A DNA stretch of 6,370 nt from an uncultured Clostridium sp. Its GTDB lineage: Bacteria; Bacillota; Clostridia; TANB77; CAG-508. Positions 1-6,285 of the stretch are shown piece by piece. The notes beneath the pieces are model-generated. The model worked only from the letters and a program-made list of their open reading frames with translations, had not been told where the DNA came from and did not search any database. The stretch lies in contig CAMEUC010000084.1 of assembly GCA_945937855.1 (NCBI GenBank), positions 1 through 6,370 of the forward strand, given 5' to 3'. The position numbers and the translations under genes are program-made. The first letter of the stretch is position 1; every line of letters starts with the position of its first letter.

Positions 1-60
1 GGATTACTTAGAGGTGCCTAAAAAAGAAAAATCAAACCCCGACGAGATTTGGCGGCCGTC
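1..60. repeat. Right end of a dispersed hairpin repeat, cut by the window start
   Basis: Positions 35-55 match positions 913-933, the right end of the complete element between the gamma and delta genes, at 18 of 21 bases. Both share AACCCCGAC, an AGAT core and a closing GGCGG. The A-rich stretch before it (about 20-34) resembles the A-rich right arm of that element but is more diverged. The left half would lie upstream of the window, so the hairpin cannot be checked here. Nothing in positions 1-127 looks coding. Confidence 0.55.
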
Positions 61-127
61 TTTATCTAAAAAAATCACTAACACAAATTGACTAATTATA
101 TAAAAAATAAAAACGAGCTATAAAACC

Positions 128-156
128 TTGACTTTTGAATTAATTAGACATATACT
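128..156 (+). promoter_or_regulatory. Sigma-A type promoter of the oxidoreductase operon
   Basis: TTGACT at 128-133 and TATACT at 151-156 are separated by exactly 17 bases, each one mismatch from the sigma-A consensus. Transcription would start near 161-164, giving a leader of about 30 bases before the gamma gene's start codon. That is too short for a riboswitch. No operator-like palindrome overlaps the promoter, so no regulator can be proposed. It is the only convincing forward promoter seen in the window and probably serves all four subunit genes. Confidence 0.8.
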
Positions 157-192
157 AAGCATGAAAAAATACTTTTTAAAGGGGGTTATTTA

Positions 193-771
193 ATGGAAGA
201 TTTAATTGAAATCAGATGGCACGGTAGAGGTGGACAAGGTGCAAAAACGGCCTCATTACTTTTGGCAGACGCAGCATTTAACACAGGGAAATACATACAA
301 GGATTTCCAGAATATGGGCCAGAAAGAATGGGAGCACCAATTACAGCATATAACAGAATAAGTACAAAACCAATAACAATTCATAGTAATATATACGAAC
401 CAGATTATGTAGTTGTAGTAGATGATAGCCTATTAGAAGCAGTCGATGTAACAGCAGGGCTAAAGAAAACAGGGGCAATAGTAATAAATACTACTAGAGA
501 TAAAGAGTATATAAAAGAACATTTAAATGGATATGAAGGAGAAATATATACAATAGATGCAAGAAAAATATCAGAAGAGGCACTTGGAAAATATTTCCCA
601 AATACACCAATGCTTGCAGCTATTGTAAAAGTAAGTAAAGTTATGTCTGATGAAGATTTCTTAGAAGACATGAAAGGTTCATTTAAACACAAATTTGCTA
701 AAAAACCAGAAGTAATAGATGGCAATATGAAAGCCCTAGAAATGGCACTAAAATCAATAGAGCGAGTGTAA
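193..771 (+). CDS. porG: Pyruvate/2-oxoacid:ferredoxin oxidoreductase, gamma subunit
   Basis: This is the gamma subunit of a heterotetrameric 2-oxoacid:ferredoxin oxidoreductase, a cytoplasmic enzyme that converts a 2-oxoacid plus CoA to an acyl-CoA and CO2 while reducing ferredoxin. The 192-residue length is normal for the family. Residues 11-16 read GRGGQG, the glycine-rich N-terminal signature, and residues 39-49 hold the conserved PEYGPERMGAP block. The start is set by AAAGGGGG (178-185), 7 bases before the ATG. It is the first gene of a gamma-delta-alpha-beta cluster, the order known from thermophiles such as Thermotoga and Pyrococcus. Gamma subunits of pyruvate- and branched-chain-oxoacid-specific enzymes look alike, so the family call is firm but the substrate is not proven; porG is the likeliest name. 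Confidence 0.92.
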   Translation: MEDLIEIRWHGRGGQGAKTASLLLADAAFNTGKYIQGFPEYGPERMGAPITAYNRISTKPITIHSNIYEPDYVVVVDDSLLEAVDVTAGLKKTGAIVINTTRDKEYIKEHLNGYEGEIYTIDARKISEEALGKYFPNTPMLAAIVKVSKVMSDEDFLEDMKGSFKHKFAKKPEVIDGNMKALEMALKSIERV

Positions 772-790
772 TTTTTAATTTAATCAATTA

Positions 791-933
791 GCCGCACGCA
801 GGGGCTTATATATTTTATTTTTAAAGCGATTCCGGGGTGACCGCCTTAGAAAATGTTTGAACGAAGTGAATTACATTTTCTTGGATGGGGCAGCGATAAA
901 AATAAAATATATAACCCCGACAAGATGCGGCGG
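791..933. repeat. Complete copy of a dispersed long-hairpin element
   Basis: The space between the gamma and delta genes is filled by an imperfect inverted repeat. GCCGC (791-795) pairs with GCGGC (927-931). GGGG (801-804) pairs with CCCC (915-918). An 18-base perfect arm at 806-823 (TTATATATTTTATTTTTA) pairs with 897-914. Near the tip, AGAAAATGT (848-856) pairs with ACATTTTCT (873-881) around a 16-base loop containing GAACGAAGTGAA. Related ends occur at 35-55 and 6349-6370, which marks it as a repeat family, either MITE-like or a structured RNA. No open reading frame of note lies inside. There is no U-tract after the hairpin, so it does not look like a terminator, and the downstream subunit genes need read-through. 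Confidence 0.75.
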
Positions 934-958
934 ACTAAAATGAAAGGAGAATAAAAAT

Positions 959-1246
959 ATGCATGAAAAAATAAACAGCAACACACCTATGGAAGAAATG
1001 ACAATAGGTGGGAACATATATAAAGCAGGAAATGCAAGAGAATTTAAAACAGGAGATTGGAGGAGCGTAAGACCTGTATATTTAACAGAAAAGTGTAAAC
1101 AATGTGGAATGTGTTTCCCAGTTTGCCCAGATGATGCGATTCCAGTAAATAAAGAACAAAAAAGAGAAGATTTTAATTATGATTATTGTAAAGGATGTGG
1201 AGTGTGCGCAAAGGTTTGTCCTTTTGGTGCAATCATAATGGAATAA
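959..1246 (+). CDS. porD: Pyruvate/2-oxoacid:ferredoxin oxidoreductase, delta subunit (2x[4Fe-4S] ferredoxin)
   Basis: This small ferredoxin-like subunit carries electrons from the catalytic alpha-beta core towards soluble ferredoxin. Two classical CxxCxxCxxxCP motifs are intact: Cys46, 49, 52 and 56 followed by Pro57, and Cys77, 80, 83 and 87 followed by Pro88. Together they bind two [4Fe-4S] clusters. The 95-residue length is normal. The N-terminal 40 residues include the GDWRSVRPV stretch typical of delta subunits, which separates it from a free ferredoxin. AAAGGAG (943-949) lies 9 bases before the ATG and supports this start over the internal methionines at residues 11 and 14. It sits 187 bases after the gamma gene, with a repeat element in the gap, an unusually wide space inside an operon of one enzyme. 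Confidence 0.93.
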   Translation: MHEKINSNTPMEEMTIGGNIYKAGNAREFKTGDWRSVRPVYLTEKCKQCGMCFPVCPDDAIPVNKEQKREDFNYDYCKGCGVCAKVCPFGAIIME

Positions 1247-1252
1247 AAAGAA

Positions 1253-1377
1253 AAAACGAATGAAAAACGGCATCTTGCACATTTTTATATAATCACAAAA
1301 TCCTTTGGTGTGCACATGCACACCTGCGGTTTTGCTCATATATAAAAATGCACAGTATACCATTTTCGCTTCGTTTT
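1253..1377. repeat. Long imperfect hairpin between the delta and alpha genes
   Basis: AAAACGAA (1253-1260) pairs with TTCGTTTT (1370-1377) at the base. TGCA plus TTTTTATATA (1276-1279 and 1282-1291) pairs with TATATAAAAATGCA (1339-1352), with a CA bulge. CAAAA and CC (1296-1303, one T bulged) pair with GGTTTTG (1328-1334). The tip is a perfect 8-base hairpin, GGTGTGCA (1307-1314) with TGCACACC (1317-1324). The sequence differs from the element at 791-933. The hairpin ends in TTTT but has no U-tract beyond it, and the alpha gene's ribosome binding site starts only 23 bases later, so termination is unlikely. No coding potential is seen. Confidence 0.7.
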
Positions 1378-1413
1378 AATAGAGAACAAAAAGAATTATA
1401 AGGAGGAAAAAAT

Positions 1414-2595
1414 ATGAGTATTAGAGAACGTTTAAGTGGTAATGAAGCTGCAGCAATCGCAATGAAACAAATTAACCCAGATGTAGTTGCTGCATTTCCA
1501 ATAACACCATCAACAGAAATACCACAATATTTTTCAACATTTGTAAGTAATGGTGAAGTAGATACAGAATTTGTTGCTGTAGAAAGCGAACATAGTGCAA
1601 TGTCTGCATGTATAGGAGCAGAAGCTGCGGGAGGAAGAGCAATGACAGCAACGTCTGCAAATGGATTATCTTTAATGTGGGAGATGATTTATATCGCTTC
1701 TAGTTTAAGATTACCAATAGTAATGTCACTAGTAAATCGTGCAGTATCAGGACCGTTAAACATACATAATGACCATTCGGATGCAATGGGAGTAAGAGAT
1801 AGTGGATGGATTATGCTATTTTCAGAAAATAACCAAGAGGCATATGATAATTTGCTTATGGCACACAGAATTGCCGAGCATAAAGATGTATTGCTTCCAC
1901 TTATGGTATGCCAAGATGGATTTATTACATCACATTCTATAGAAAATATAGAATTAGAATCAGATGAATTGGTAAAAAAATTTGTAGGAGAATATAAACC
2001 AGAACATTACTTATTAAATCATAAAGAACCAATAGCAGTTGGACCTTTGGATTTACAAGCATATCTTTTTGAACATAAGGCTCAGCAAGCAGAAGCAATG
2101 AGAAATGCAAAAAAAGTAATAAAAGAAGTGGCAAAAGAATTTGAAGAACTTACAGGAAGAAAATATAGTTTCTTTGAAGAATATAAAACCCAAGATGCTG
2201 ACATTGTAATTGTTGCAATGAATTCAACAGCAGGAACTGCAAAATTTACGGCAGATAAGTTAAGAAACCAAGGAATAAAAGCAGGAGTTCTAAAGGTAAG
2301 AATGTTTAGACCATTTCCAGGTGAAGAAATTGCAAAAGCTTTAGCAAACGCAAAAGCAGTAGCAGTACTTGATAAAGCAGATGGATTAAATGCCGTTGGG
2401 GGCCCATTATTTACAGATATTACATCAGCAATGCAAGTAAATAAAGTATCAGTTCCAACAGTAAATTATATTTATGGAATAGGTGGAAGAGATACAAAAG
2501 TAACTGACATAGAAAGTGTATATACTGATTTACAAGATATTGTAAAAACAGGAAATATTGATAACCCTTACAGATATTTAGGGTTAAGAAAATAA
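1414..2595 (+). CDS. porA: Pyruvate/2-oxoacid:ferredoxin oxidoreductase, alpha subunit
   Basis: The alpha subunit binds the 2-oxoacid and the pyrimidine side of thiamine diphosphate at the interface with beta. Residues 28-34 read FPITPST, the family's PITP substrate-site signature. The region around residues 57-85 holds ESEHSAM and TATSANGL, followed by GPLNIHNDHSD (113-123). The second half (about 255-375) fits the transketolase C-terminal-like PFOR domain II, with VLKVRMFRPFP and YGIGGRD motifs. The 393-residue length is normal and the frame is clean. AGGAGG (1401-1406) lies 7 bases before the ATG. The catalytic cofactor site is completed by the beta subunit encoded next. The enzyme could act on pyruvate or on branched-chain or other 2-oxoacids; pyruvate is the likeliest inference. 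Confidence 0.92.
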   Translation: MSIRERLSGNEAAAIAMKQINPDVVAAFPITPSTEIPQYFSTFVSNGEVDTEFVAVESEHSAMSACIGAEAAGGRAMTATSANGLSLMWEMIYIASSLRLPIVMSLVNRAVSGPLNIHNDHSDAMGVRDSGWIMLFSENNQEAYDNLLMAHRIAEHKDVLLPLMVCQDGFITSHSIENIELESDELVKKFVGEYKPEHYLLNHKEPIAVGPLDLQAYLFEHKAQQAEAMRNAKKVIKEVAKEFEELTGRKYSFFEEYKTQDADIVIVAMNSTAGTAKFTADKLRNQGIKAGVLKVRMFRPFPGEEIAKALANAKAVAVLDKADGLNAVGGPLFTDITSAMQVNKVSVPTVNYIYGIGGRDTKVTDIESVYTDLQDIVKTGNIDNPYRYLGLRK

Positions 2596-2603
2596 TATAA
2601 ATA

Positions 2604-2697
2604 GAAGTGTGAAGTGCGAAGTGCGAAGTGTGAAAATAGAGAAATTCTGCGAAGTCTATTCCTAAGAGCACACTTCCCACATCCCACTTCTCACCTC
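2604..2697. repeat. Tandem heptamers in inverted arrangement between the alpha and beta genes
   Basis: Four contiguous heptamers of the form AAGTGYG occupy 2605-2632 (AAGTGTG, AAGTGCG, AAGTGCG, AAGTGTG). Opposite them, 2669-2696 reads as four complementary heptamers: CACACTT, CCCACAT, CCCACTT, CTCACCT. The innermost pair is perfectly complementary and the others have one or two mismatches each, so the whole can fold into an imperfect stem of about 28 pairs. Inside it, AATAGA (2635-2640) pairs with TCTATT (2655-2660). The beta gene's ribosome binding site starts only 9 bases after the outer arm. No terminator U-tract is present. Confidence 0.75.
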
Positions 2698-2720
2698 GAA
2701 ATAATAGGAGGAATTTTAAA

Positions 2721-3671
2721 ATGGCATATAATTTAAAAGAAGTAGTTGCAAATAAACCATCAAGATTTACATCTGGACATAGAATGTGTGCAGGGTGTGG
2801 AGCACCTGTAGTAGGAAGAATGGTACTTAGAGCTTTAAAACCAGAAGACCATGCAGTAATATGTACAGCAACAGGCTGTATGGAAGTTTCAACTTTTATA
2901 TACCCATATACAGCATGGACAGATTCATTTATACATACAGCTTTTGAATGTGCAGGAGCGACATTATCAGGAGCAGAAGCTATGTATAAAGCATTAAAAA
3001 GAAAAAATAAATTAGAAGGAAAAGAGACAAAGTTTATAGCATTTGGAGGAGATGGAGGAACTTATGATATAGGACTTCAAAGCTTATCAGGGGCTATGGA
3101 AAGAGGTCATGATATGGTTTATGTATGCTATGATAATGGAGCATACATGAACACTGGTATTCAACGTTCATCTGCAACTCCAAGATTCGCAGACACAACA
3201 ACAAGCCCAGCAGGCAAAGTGTTACCGGGAAAAATGCAATCAAGAAAAGACTTAACAGAAATAATGGCATCACATCATTTACCATATGTAGCACAAACAA
3301 TTGCTGTAAATAATTTTAAAGATTTATATGAAAAATCTGAAAAAGCAATATATACAGAAGGACCATGTTTCTTAAATGTTTTAGCACCATGCCCAAGAGG
3401 ATGGGGATATAATACAGAAGACTTAATGCAAATAAACAAATTAGCAGTAGAAACATGTTATTGGCCATTATATGAAGTAATAGATGGAAAATATGTAGTA
3501 AACTACAAACCAAAAAATAAACTACCAATAGAAGAATTCTTAAAACCACAAAAACGTTTTAAACACATGTTTAAACCAGGCAACGAATGGATGATAGAAG
3601 AATTCCAAAAAGAAGTAGATAAACGTTGGGAAGAATTATTGAATTTAGAAGAAATAACCAATAGGGAATAA
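2721..3671 (+). CDS. porB: Pyruvate/2-oxoacid:ferredoxin oxidoreductase, beta subunit (thiamine diphosphate and [4Fe-4S] binding)
   Basis: The beta subunit carries thiamine diphosphate-Mg2+ and the cluster nearest the active site. The TPP motif starts with GGDGG (residues 109-113) and ends with DNGAYMNTG (138-146); Asp111 and Asn139 are the expected Mg2+ ligands. Cys23 and Cys26 (CAGC), Cys53 (TGC) and Cys224 (APCPRGW) are the likely [4Fe-4S] ligands, by analogy with PFOR beta domains. The 316-residue length is normal. AGGAGG (2706-2711) lies 9 bases before the ATG. With the alpha subunit it forms the catalytic unit that decarboxylates the 2-oxoacid. All core residues are present, so an active enzyme is expected. 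As with its partners, the sequence alone does not fix pyruvate over other 2-oxoacids. Confidence 0.93.
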   Translation: MAYNLKEVVANKPSRFTSGHRMCAGCGAPVVGRMVLRALKPEDHAVICTATGCMEVSTFIYPYTAWTDSFIHTAFECAGATLSGAEAMYKALKRKNKLEGKETKFIAFGGDGGTYDIGLQSLSGAMERGHDMVYVCYDNGAYMNTGIQRSSATPRFADTTTSPAGKVLPGKMQSRKDLTEIMASHHLPYVAQTIAVNNFKDLYEKSEKAIYTEGPCFLNVLAPCPRGWGYNTEDLMQINKLAVETCYWPLYEVIDGKYVVNYKPKNKLPIEEFLKPQKRFKHMFKPGNEWMIEEFQKEVDKRWEELLNLEEITNRE

Positions 3672-3677
3672 AATAAA

Positions 3678-3715
3678 TTGTAGTTTGCAAAAGCCAACGC
3701 TTTTGCAAACTACAA
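3678..3715. repeat. Perfect 17-base-pair hairpin between porB and the DUF2207 gene
   Basis: The arm at 3678-3694 (TTGTAGTTTGCAAAAGC) is perfectly complementary to 3699-3715 around a CAAC tetraloop. It begins only 6 bases after the beta subunit's stop codon and ends 11 bases before the next gene's ribosome binding site. The bases after it (CTTATAATAAAAGG) contain no U-tract, so it does not match a standard intrinsic terminator. It could act as an mRNA 3'-end stabiliser or processing site, or be the remnant of a palindromic repeat. The left arm plus its flank (3672-3687) recurs exactly at 6316-6331. Confidence 0.75.
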
Positions 3716-3736
3716 CTTATAATAAAAGGAGAACAT

Positions 3737-5635
3737 ATGAAAAATAGAAAGATTTTATTTATACTAGTATTTGCAATATTTATGTTGCTAGTACTTACAA
3801 CAAAATCAAATGCCGGTTTATATTTAAACAACCTAGACTTTTATGCAGAAATTGATAGCAATGGAAATATGAATGTTACTGAAACATGGAATATTAGAGT
3901 ATCAAATACAAACACACTATATAAAACATTTAAACTAGATAAAAGTAAATATTCTAATATAACAAATGTAGAAGTTTCAGAAGTTGGAAAAGGAAATTTT
4001 TCAAAAACAAATACATGGGCTTATCATTTAACTAAAGATTATTATTTTGGTGGAATAAATAGTGATGGAGATTTTGAAATAGCTTGGGGAGTAGGATTAG
4101 ATAATAGTAGTGCAACGAAAACATATAAAATTAGTTATACAGTAGTAGATGCAATTGCAAAATACAATGACTGTGCTGAGATGTACTGGCAATTCTTGGG
4201 TAATGATTTTGAAATTAATGCTAGTAAAATTACTGGTACAATAAAATTACCATCAAAAGCAAATTCTAAAGAGGATATTAGAGTATGGGGACATGTAAAA
4301 ACCCTAAATGGAGAAATATATGTAACATCGGCTGATACTGTGGAATTTAGCTTAGATAATTATGAAAGTGGTAATTATGCAGAAGTAAGAATTGCAATGC
4401 CAACTGAAATAATTGAAACAGCAAAAAGAACATATAATAAAAGTGCATTATCAAGCATAATAGAAGAAGAAACAAAGTGGGCAGATGAGGCAAATGCTGT
4501 AAGAGAAAGACAACAAAGAAATAAAAAAATAATAGGCACTATTATAATTGTAGTTATAGTTGTAGTTGGCATATTATTAGTAATACAAACCATTAAATAC
4601 ATAAAAAAATTAAAAAATACTAATAAACTTAGACCAACTGAGGAATTTGAATATTTTAGGGAAAAACCAAATAAAGATTCAACACCTGCAGATGCATTAT
4701 TTTTATATAATAAAGGAGCTACAGTAGCATCAACTTCTTTTGGAAATATATTCTCTGCAACATTACTAAATTTAAGTTTAAAGGGATATTTTAAAGTAGC
4801 TATTGAAGAAAATGAAAAAGGGAAAGAAGAAACTGTAATTTATGAACTCGAAAAAAATATTGGAGATTTACAATATGAAGAAAAAAATATTGCAAGATTT
4901 GTAAAGATTGCAATAGGTGAGGAAGAAAAAATTACAATTAAGAAATTACAAAAATATATAAAAAATCATCCTACATCTGTAAGCGCATTAATTGAAAATA
5001 CTGGGAAATCAACAAAAAACAAAAATAAAATTACAGAGAAGTTTGATGAACAAACAGCAAAAGAAAAATCAAAATATACAGGGATGGCAATAATATATTT
5101 TTGCTTTGCAATGTTTAGCTTTGGAATATTTTTCCCATTATCAATTCTTTTAATAATTAATGCAATACTTGCAATATTAATAAATAGAAAATTAAGTAAC
5201 TTGACACAAAAAGGAATAGATGAAAGGGAAAAATGGAAAGGCTTAAAAAAATATATGGAGGATTTCTCTCTTTTAAATGAAAAAGAAATTCCAGCCTTAG
5301 AAGTTTGGGAAGAATACCTTGTATATGCAACTGTATTTGGAATAGCTGATAAAGTAATAAAACAATTAAAAATGGTATATCCACAAATTGAAGAAATGGA
5401 TAACTTTAATACAGCATCATATATTTACTTAATGAGCCATACAAATTTTAATTCAAGTTTTAGCAAAGCAATAAATTCATCAATTTCAAGTACAATGTCA
5501 TCTGGAAGTGGCCGGAGGCGGCGGATTCTCTGGTGGCGGAGGAGGAGGCCGGTGGCCGGAGGCGGCGGACGGCGGAAGATAAGTATAAACAATAATTTCA
5601 AGAATAATTATGCCAGTGGGAACAGGATATTTTAG
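3737..5635 (+). CDS. DUF2207 family membrane protein with frame-disrupted glycine-rich tail
   Basis: This is a predicted membrane protein of the DUF2207 family, whose biochemical role is unknown. Residues 1-26 look like a signal peptide or N-anchor (MKNRKIL, then a hydrophobic run ending SNA). An extracytoplasmic, beta-rich DUF2207 domain follows (about 27-225). A strong membrane helix lies at about 265-288. A cytoplasmic segment leads to a hydrophobic hairpin at about 447-483, then the conserved LEVWEEYLVYATVFGIADKV block (521-540). Members typically end in a Ser/Gly-rich tail. Here, after residue 591, the frame reads Arg-rich instead, because of apparent extra C bases (see 5510-5582). The restored protein would be 613 residues, ending at 5582. 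AAGGAG (3726-3731) lies 5 bases before the ATG. It lies 65 bases after porB and may share its transcript; no separate promoter is evident. Confidence 0.85.
   Translation: MKNRKILFILVFAIFMLLVLTTKSNAGLYLNNLDFYAEIDSNGNMNVTETWNIRVSNTNTLYKTFKLDKSKYSNITNVEVSEVGKGNFSKTNTWAYHLTKDYYFGGINSDGDFEIAWGVGLDNSSATKTYKISYTVVDAIAKYNDCAEMYWQFLGNDFEINASKITGTIKLPSKANSKEDIRVWGHVKTLNGEIYVTSADTVEFSLDNYESGNYAEVRIAMPTEIIETAKRTYNKSALSSIIEEETKWADEANAVRERQQRNKKIIGTIIIVVIVVVGILLVIQTIKYIKKLKNTNKLRPTEEFEYFREKPNKDSTPADALFLYNKGATVASTSFGNIFSATLLNLSLKGYFKVAIEENEKGKEETVIYELEKNIGDLQYEEKNIARFVKIAIGEEEKITIKKLQKYIKNHPTSVSALIENTGKSTKNKNKITEKFDEQTAKEKSKYTGMAIIYFCFAMFSFGIFFPLSILLIINAILAILINRKLSNLTQKGIDEREKWKGLKKYMEDFSLLNEKEIPALEVWEEYLVYATVFGIADKVIKQLKMVYPQIEEMDNFNTASYIYLMSHTNFNSSFSKAINSSISSTMSSGSGRRRRILWWRRRRPVAGGGGRRKISINNNFKNNYASGNRIF
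5510..5582 (+). other. Cluster of four apparent single-base C insertions in the poly-glycine codons of the DUF2207 gene
   Basis: The frame is intact to Ser591 (AGT at 5507-5509). Omitting one C at each of 5512/5513, 5549/5550, 5556/5557 and 5570 gives five Gly, Phe, Ser, fourteen Gly, Arg and then TAA at 5580-5582. That is the kind of tail expected for this family. Three of the four extra bases sit in GGCCGG where GGCGG would fit, and the fourth splits GGA-GGC. Omitting only the first also reaches the same stop, but with a non-glycine end. As given, the frame runs Arg-rich to a TAG at 5633-5635, inside the downstream palindrome. Sequencing or assembly error in a GC-rich patch of an AT-rich genome is the simplest explanation; genuine mutation is possible. 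Confidence 0.75.
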
Positions 5636-5670
5636 TATTTTTCTCTTACTAAAATATCCTGTTCCCACTG
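5614..5670. repeat. Perfect 24-base-pair palindrome between convergent genes
   Basis: The arm at 5614-5637 (starting CAGTGGGAACAGG) is perfectly complementary to 5647-5670 (ending CCTGTTCCCACTG), around a 9-base T/C loop at 5638-5646. It lies between the DUF2207 gene and the convergent DUF4364 gene, where a bidirectional terminator is expected. Neither strand has a U-tract after the stem, however: the forward side continues with AAAAATATG and the reverse side with GCATAATTA. It may still end or stabilise both transcripts, or it may be an intergenic palindromic repeat. Its perfection, with no compensatory or degenerate positions, points to recent origin or active maintenance. Confidence 0.8.
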
Positions 5671-5696
5671 AAAAATATGTTAATATATTCTAACTT

Positions 5697-6248
5697 CTAA
5701 TTTTTAATCTCTAAATCATTATGTGCTAATATTTCCAATAGCTTAGGATAAATTAAATCAGCATTATGCATCCAATTATCTACAATAATTTTGGCTTGCT
5801 CCCTTGAAGTAGCAAAAGTTTGAATCTCAAAAATTGTTTTATTATTCTCTGTAATTTGACATTTTACAGTATAATCATTTTCACTATTTGGTGTAAAATC
5901 TGCAGTTATAGAAAGCTCATTTTCTATTTTACGTAGGTTTTCTTTAAAATTATGGTCTGCTTTAAATTTTAAATATCCAGGGATTAAATCTTTAACTAAC
6001 TCCAAAGCTTGCTGACCTTCAGAAGTAAGTTCATAAATTGTTTCTTTCCCTTTAGGGGAAGCAATAACATATTTGGTTTCTATTAAATCTAATAAAAATT
6101 GTTGGAAATAAAAGTAATTCATATTGTTAATACTTGTAATTAATTTTAAAAGAGCGGTATTACTTATAGGTTTACCAATTTTGTCTAATACATATAAAAT
6201 TAAAGCTTTATTTTCTAGTAATGTATCATTATCATATGCAAGTTTCAT
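5697..6248 (-). CDS. DUF4364 family winged-helix protein
   Basis: The 183-residue protein matches what I recognise as the DUF4364 family, common in Clostridia and of unproven function. Residues about 13-85 look like a winged helix-turn-helix: helices around NKALILYVLDKIG and SNTALLKLI, then FLLDLIETKYVIAS and a wing plus helix (KGKETIYELTSEGQQALELV). This resembles PadR/MarR-like DNA-binding folds. The C-terminal half (about 110-175) alternates predicted strands and helices (DYTVKCQI, TIFEIQTFA, SREQAKIIVDNW) and may be a ligand or dimer domain. AAGGAAGGAG lies upstream, with about 12 bases between GGAG and the ATG, slightly long but with no better start nearby. It has its own promoter and is convergent with the DUF2207 gene. 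A transcription-regulator role is inference from the fold; no target is known. Confidence 0.82.
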   Translation of the reverse strand: MKLAYDNDTLLENKALILYVLDKIGKPISNTALLKLITSINNMNYFYFQQFLLDLIETKYVIASPKGKETIYELTSEGQQALELVKDLIPGYLKFKADHNFKENLRKIENELSITADFTPNSENDYTVKCQITENNKTIFEIQTFATSREQAKIIVDNWMHNADLIYPKLLEILAHNDLEIKN

Positions 6249-6285
6249 AAATTAAAATAGCTCCTTCCTTAATTTTACATAAATT

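Noticed and set aside
88..93. A second TTGACT that could be an extra -35 box upstream of the gamma gene
   Set aside because: No acceptable -10 hexamer lies 16-18 bases downstream; the nearest TATAAA is about 25 bases away.
161..193. A 10-codon frame (MKKYFLKGVI) whose TAA overlaps the gamma gene's ATG as TAATG
   Set aside because: Its ATG is only 5 bases after the -10 box, at or before the expected transcription start, and it has no ribosome binding site. The overlap is probably chance.
791..933. Riboswitch or attenuator controlling the delta gene
   Set aside because: I recognise no known riboswitch core, there is no U-tract terminator, and related ends elsewhere in the window fit a dispersed repeat better.
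1082..1363. Reverse-strand open frame of 93 codons across the delta gene and the following hairpin
   Set aside because: It overlaps a clear ferredoxin subunit gene, its product has low-complexity composition with no recognisable domain, and it is the shadow of the coding strand and the palindrome.
2605..2696. CRISPR array, because of short repeats in the alpha-beta gap
   Set aside because: The repeats are 7 bases long, contiguous and without spacers, and they are mirrored in inverted orientation. That is not CRISPR architecture.
3678..3715. Intrinsic terminator after porB
   Set aside because: The stem is perfect, but no run of T follows it on either strand, so the standard terminator pattern is not met.
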